This document shows positions 61,346 to 64,000 of a DNA stretch of 64,000 nt, piece by piece. The translations under genes and the position numbers were made by a program. The stretch comes from Saccharomycopsis phalli. Taxonomy: Eukaryota; Ascomycota; Saccharomycetes; Ascoideales; Saccharomycopsidaceae. The DNA is taken from contig CP073213.1 in assembly GCA_020342235.1 (NCBI GenBank), positions 2,501 to 66,500 on the forward strand, written 5' to 3'. The notes below the pieces were generated by a model. It did not search any database and was not told the origin of the DNA. It saw nothing but the letters and a program-made list of their open reading frames with translations. Every line of letters starts with the position of its first letter. Position 1 is the stretch's first letter.

Positions 61346-62407
61346 CATTGATGTAGTATAATCACTAGTTGCAACGGAAATAGCCGTCAATTCTCAGTAG
61401 CTAGATTGCACGACTTTGGGATAAAATATGGCATTACGAGGCTGAAGACCACTTGCAGACTAATAATTTTCATACTATGAGAACTGGCACGCATCAATAA
61501 TAGGAGCGGCGCATTAATAAATAGTAGGAGCGGCGCATCAATGAACCTTTTTGAATGGCCTAGAATCGATAGATAACATGATCTACAGACATGACAGTAA
61601 CAAGATAAGTTATCGTGCCTTTGATATTTGGTTGTATATACCAAACAATTGTATGATAATGCTGAGTGACGCATGAAACGCAGGTCTGTAATGGAGGGAC
61701 TGATATTTCATAATGAGTGATTCCACAATGGGATATCAGTTGCACGAATCAATGCAGTGTCTTGCAATCTACCATCAACCATTAATAGCATCAGCAGTTG
61801 TGGCTGAAACCATCAATAGCATCAAGAATTCTGCCTCAAAACCAAGGCTCCAATAATCCCATACCCAAACTCTGCCAGGCCAATTCTAGCTTAAAACCAA
61901 GGCCCATTCTGTCGTAAAGCCGAAGCTCCAAATCTGCGGCAACACGCATCCGACAATTTGCTCCTTGGTTCCCACATTTGGACAAGTGCAAACGGCAAAT
62001 CAAATGGTCTGCGCATTGCAGCGACAGCCCGAGCGGAATGGCAAACGAAATGGGCTACATAAAAAGGCATGACCCCAAAGCAAATCAACCCTAATAAAAA
62101 AGCCCAGTAGGCCAGGACAAGCCAGGGAAAATGCCATGTGCGGAGAAGTGCGGCTGCTCAATTACCCGACGTCCGGGTAAATGGTCACAATCTCCGTGGG
62201 CTGGGGTTGGGGCAGTATACTTCCGAGGATGAAAAGTAATCGTGGTCGGGGATAAGCGGAGCTTGTTGCCTAGTTTGCTGATAATTTGTGAGCCATCTGT
62301 AGGGTTGCAGCCTGTCGCTTGACGTAGCTTGCAAGTCTCTACTGGACTGTACATATATATATCGAGTGGATTGCCAGAAAATTCTGCAGTGAGAAAATAT
62401 TGCCACC

Positions 62408-64000
62408 ATGACTGTCCACAGCGTTACGTCTAGTGACAAGGAAAAGGACGGCTATACGAAGCAAGAGAGCCTTGAGAAGGACGAATATGCCAAGCAAGAG
62501 AGTCTCGAGCGGGACCTTGAGCGGGATCACCAGGACGCTCCCCAGCTCCAGAGTCACTTTCTCACGCCGTTTTTGCTGAAGAAAGTGCCGCCCGTGCCTG
62601 ATAGCTCGGAGAAGAAGGTGTGGCCCCAGCGATTGCGCAACATTTTCTCGTACATCTTCTTCTGGTGGCTTGTGCCTGTGATGAATGTCGGATACAAGCG
62701 TACCTTGGAGAACAATGATCTCTGGACGCTACAGGACGACATGACCGTGGAAGTGTTGACGGCACGTTTCAAGCGGAATCTTGCTGCGGCAATCGACGCT
62801 AACCGGCAAGCAGCATTAAAGAAGAACCCAGCAATCACCGACGAGGAGTTGAAGGAGGCAGAATTTACCAAGTGGACACTCCCTTACACGCTTCTCAAGA
62901 CGCTCCGATGGAAGTACGGTGCGGCGTTGGCATGCAAAGTTGTGTTTGACGTCTCGTCGTCGTTGAATCCGCTCATCACCAAGGCGCTCATCTCATATGT
63001 GCTGGAAAAGACCCTTGACCCGCAGCTTTCGCTCCGCAAAGGCGTGGGGTATGCCTTGGGAGTGTCGTTTATGGTACTTGTGTCTGGGATTCTCATCAAC
63101 CATTTCATGAACTTCTCCATGACCTGCGGCCTCCAGGTCAAGGCGATCTTGACCAGTGTGATCTTGGAAAAGTCCTTCAAGTTGGACGGCCACTCCAAGC
63201 AGACGTACTCCACCGGCAAGATCACTTCGCTCATGGGCACTGATCTTGCGCGAGTCGACTTGGCTGTCGGTTTCCAGCCGTTTTTGGTGACGTTCCCGAT
63301 CCCGATTGGCATTATCATTGCGCTCTTGATCATCAACATCGGACCAATTGCCTTGGTGGGCGTTGGATTGTTTCTCTTCTTTGCCGGCATCATTGGCTTC
63401 TTGAGCAAGCAGTTGGTCGCCTTCCGAAAAAAGGCCTCGGTGTCAACCGACGCCCGGGTCGGACTTGTTCGCGAGGTCTTGAACAGCATCAAGATGATCA
63501 AATATTATGGATGGGAGGTCCCATACCACGAGAACATCACCAAGAAGCGCGAGGCAGAGATGCTGGTTGTGTTCAACATGCAGCTTTTCCGGGTCCTCTT
63601 TACTGGATTGGCAATTGCCATGCCGACAATCTGCTCCGTGATCACGTTTCTCGTGCTCCACGCGGTACATCCGCGCAAATCGCCGGCCGACATTTTCGCC
63701 TCGGTGTCGCTTTTCTCGGCTCTCTCGTCTCAGGTCATGATGGTTCCTTTGGCGTTGGGCACCAGTATCGACGCCTTCATTGGTTTGGAGCGTGTCAAGG
63801 TGTATTTACAAGCGAGTGAGGAAGCGACGTTTGACGAGGAGGCGGAGCAGGCTGCAGAGACTGAGTTGGGGTTCAAGCTGGACCCTGATGCGGCGCTCGA
63901 GTTGCTCCAGGCCGAGTTTCGTTGGGACGTGGTTGAGGTGGACGAAGATGAGAAGGACGAGAAGGACAAGCAGCTCAGCCGCACGGCCACAAACGTGTCG
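62408..64000 (+). CDS. YOR1: ABC transporter, Yor1/MRP-type, 5' part only
   Basis: Open from the ATG at 62408 (context GCCACCATG) through the window end: 531 codons with no stop, so the gene is cut by the window. An acidic cytosolic N-terminus (MTVHSVTSSDKEKDGY) is followed by the Yor1-type entry: WPQRLRNIFSYIFFWWLVPVMNVGYKR, then LENNDLWTLQDDMTVE. The first six-helix membrane domain follows, with TGKITSLMGTDLARVD, LVREVLNSIKMIKYYGWE and FIGLERVKVYL. The nucleotide-binding domain lies beyond the edge. Yor1 exports organic anions and drugs such as oligomycin from the plasma membrane. Orthology to S. cerevisiae YOR1 is likely. Confidence 0.87.
   Translation, partial: MTVHSVTSSDKEKDGYTKQESLEKDEYAKQESLERDLERDHQDAPQLQSHFLTPFLLKKVPPVPDSSEKKVWPQRLRNIFSYIFFWWLVPVMNVGYKRTLENNDLWTLQDDMTVEVLTARFKRNLAAAIDANRQAALKKNPAITDEELKEAEFTKWTLPYTLLKTLRWKYGAALACKVVFDVSSSLNPLITKALISYVLEKTLDPQLSLRKGVGYALGVSFMVLVSGILINHFMNFSMTCGLQVKAILTSVILEKSFKLDGHSKQTYSTGKITSLMGTDLARVDLAVGFQPFLVTFPIPIGIIIALLIINIGPIALVGVGLFLFFAGIIGFLSKQLVAFRKKASVSTDARVGLVREVLNSIKMIKYYGWEVPYHENITKKREAEMLVVFNMQLFRVLFTGLAIAMPTICSVITFLVLHAVHPRKSPADIFASVSLFSALSSQVMMVPLALGTSIDAFIGLERVKVYLQASEEATFDEEAEQAAETELGFKLDPDAALELLQAEFRWDVVEVDEDEKDEKDKQLSRTATNVS

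Larger units (their letters stand above)
59828..62407. other. 2.6-kb intergenic region upstream of YOR1-like gene
   Basis: Long gene-free stretch. It carries a 22-bp array (59961-60060) and a 14-bp ATCATTGTTCAGAA-type array (61275-61345). In the YOR1-type promoter there is a near-match to a pleiotropic drug-response element (TCCGTGGG at 62193-62200; consensus TCCGYGGA) and a TATATATATAT-like run at about 62349-62360. Small frames show no motif. Confidence 0.5.

Noticed and set aside
62884-63990. Several long minus-strand frames at the right edge
   Set aside because: They are antisense to a continuous plus-strand ABC transporter frame with clear family motifs.

Overview
The window looks like a nuclear chromosome segment of a budding yeast (Saccharomycotina). 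Genes are compact and mostly intronless, and nearly all recognisable proteins match single-copy yeast families (ARG81, ATP16, PEF1, ARG1, DBP3, BMT2, PTC1, STL1, RTC1, TAF13, PYP1, SPB1, SMF3, NOP6, UBP10, SWT21, MRPL19). Two genes have short spliceosomal introns with GTAAGT, TACTAAC and a 3' splice site six bases after the branch motif. There is no bacterial, organellar or viral gene. A Mediator tail subunit resembling the Candida TLO/Med2 type, an SNRNP27-type splicing protein, and heavy TTG/CTC with little CTG in the best conserved genes point to the CTG-Ser clade. That placement is an inference: no serine tRNA(CAG) lies in the window. If CTG is read as serine here, CTG codons quoted as leucine should be re-read.

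Layout. 0-2.7 kb is gene-poor and holds a solo LTR. 2.7-12.8 kb carries ARG81 (arginine regulator), ATP16 (F1 ATPase delta), PEF1 (calcium binding), ARG1 (argininosuccinate synthase), DBP3 and BMT2 (both 60S ribosome biogenesis). 14-27 kb carries PTC1 (PP2C phosphatase), an STL1-type transporter, a Med2-like Mediator subunit, an intron-containing tRNA-Ile(UAU), a coiled-coil protein and RTC1 (SEA complex). 28-38 kb carries a phospholipase B, a nested LTR landing zone, TAF13 facing a small spliced unknown gene, a second tRNA-Ile(UAU), PYP1 and a GT15 mannosyltransferase. 38-52 kb carries SPB1, two large unrecognised proteins and SMF3, with long minisatellites. 52-64 kb carries an SNRNP27-like gene head to head with NOP6, a degenerate repeat-rich stretch, UBP10-SWT21-MRPL19, and the first 531 codons of a YOR1-type ABC transporter cut by the window end.

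Functional themes. There is a dispersed ribosome-biogenesis set (DBP3, BMT2, SPB1, NOP6), and three of these have A/T-tract and GATGAG promoter motifs. There is an arginine pair (regulator ARG81 and target ARG1, about 3 kb apart) with Gcn4-type sites near both. Two splicing factors (SNRNP27-like and SWT21) are also present. Relics of gene order shared with Saccharomyces cerevisiae are visible: UBP10-SWT21-MRPL19 are still adjacent, ATP16, PTC1 and MED2 lie within 15 kb, and ARG81 and TAF13 lie within 30 kb.

The intergenic DNA is the most unusual part. Many gaps carry a private minisatellite with its own unit (10-45 bp). The clearest is a 0.46-kb array of mixed unit types after SMF3. Two solo LTRs of one family have intact 5-bp target duplications, and one sits inside an older repeat. 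All start codons given are ATG choices made by me. I could not run homology searches, so identities rest on recognised motifs and remembered family features.
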